Shown here one piece after another: positions 5,880 through 5,995 of a stretch of DNA of 5,995 bases. The first letter of the stretch is position 1; every line of letters begins with the position of its first letter. Source of the DNA: Candidatus Brocadiaceae bacterium (lineage in GTDB: Bacteria > Planctomycetota > Brocadiia > SM23-32); NCBI GenBank assembly GCA_003551785.1, contig PUNP01000215.1, positions 1 to 5,995 of the forward strand. The letters are read 5' to 3'. The position numbers and the translations under genes were made by a program. The notes beneath the pieces are model-generated. The model was not told where the DNA came from. It was given only the letters and a program-made list of their open reading frames with translations, and searched no databases.

Positions 5880-5995
5880 AGTTTAACGAACTCAACAACG
5901 TGAAGTCTCATACAAGCCCGGTCGCCGGCGCAAAGCGCCGGATACCCCGGAACAGAAACAGCGGTTAACGAGATCGGCGACGATAATGGTAAACG
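5880..5995. other. Unassigned tail at the right edge
   Basis: No gene can be identified here. One plus-strand frame is open from 5887 to the edge (…KAPDTPEQKQRLTRSATIMVN). Its only standard start is ATG 5986, ten bases from the edge and without a good RBS. A second plus-strand frame, from 5904, is also open but has no standard start. A GTG at 5900 gives only 22 codons. Confidence 0.3.
5925..5941. repeat. Short perfect hairpin CCGGCGC-AAA-GCGCCGG
   Basis: A seven-base perfect inverted repeat with an AAA loop lies in the tail of the window. No T-run follows on either strand, so it is not a standard terminator. It may belong to a leader, or lie within a coding frame that is open from 5887 to the right edge. 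Confidence 0.45.

Noticed and set aside
5636..5911. Minus-strand 91-codon ORF over the yraN end and hairpins
   Set aside because: It reads antisense to yraN and through the inverted repeats; no RBS or similarity.

Overview
The window looks like a bacterial chromosome segment in which two core genes flank a restriction-modification (R-M) island. The left core gene is the 3' part of ispH/lytB (isoprenoid synthesis by the MEP pathway). The right core gene is a yraN (UPF0102) gene. The IspH is of a divergent, insertion-bearing type, with an Ala-Phe-Gly motif where E. coli has Ala-His-Gly. Together with the short CCGCC...GGCGG palindromes, this points to an uncultured Gram-negative-type lineage, perhaps PVC- or Omnitrophota-like. 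That assignment is an impression from memory, not a measurement.

Layout, left to right. (1) 1-921, plus: ispH, open at the left edge. (2) 922-1202: non-coding, with a nested inverted-repeat cluster whose 18-bp arms match perfectly. (3) 1203-2828, minus, probably extending to about 2888-2924: an AlwI/BstNBI-family type IIS restriction endonuclease. (4) 2921-4981, minus: a 686-residue DNA adenine methyltransferase made of two fused D12-class domains, each with its own SAM-binding motif and DPPY catalytic motif. (5) 4982-5324: AT-rich intergenic DNA with a candidate minus-strand promoter, a possible 26-codon leader ORF and a good ribosome binding site for the methyltransferase. (6) 5328-5795, plus: yraN. 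(7) 5796-5995: overlapping GC-rich hairpins, then a short tail with no recognisable gene.

The methyltransferase and endonuclease form one minus-strand operon, methyltransferase first. The two methylase domains suit a type IIS system with an asymmetric target, one domain per strand, protecting the host from the endonuclease. No separate controller protein or specificity subunit is visible. The most interesting point is the junction. The conserved N-terminal block of the endonuclease family lies upstream of the first usable start codon (GTG at 2828), in the same open frame. That frame runs back into the end of the methyltransferase gene without any ATG, GTG, TTG or CTG. The endonuclease is therefore started from a rare codon (ATA or ATT), made by coupling or frameshifting from the methylase, or has lost its start.
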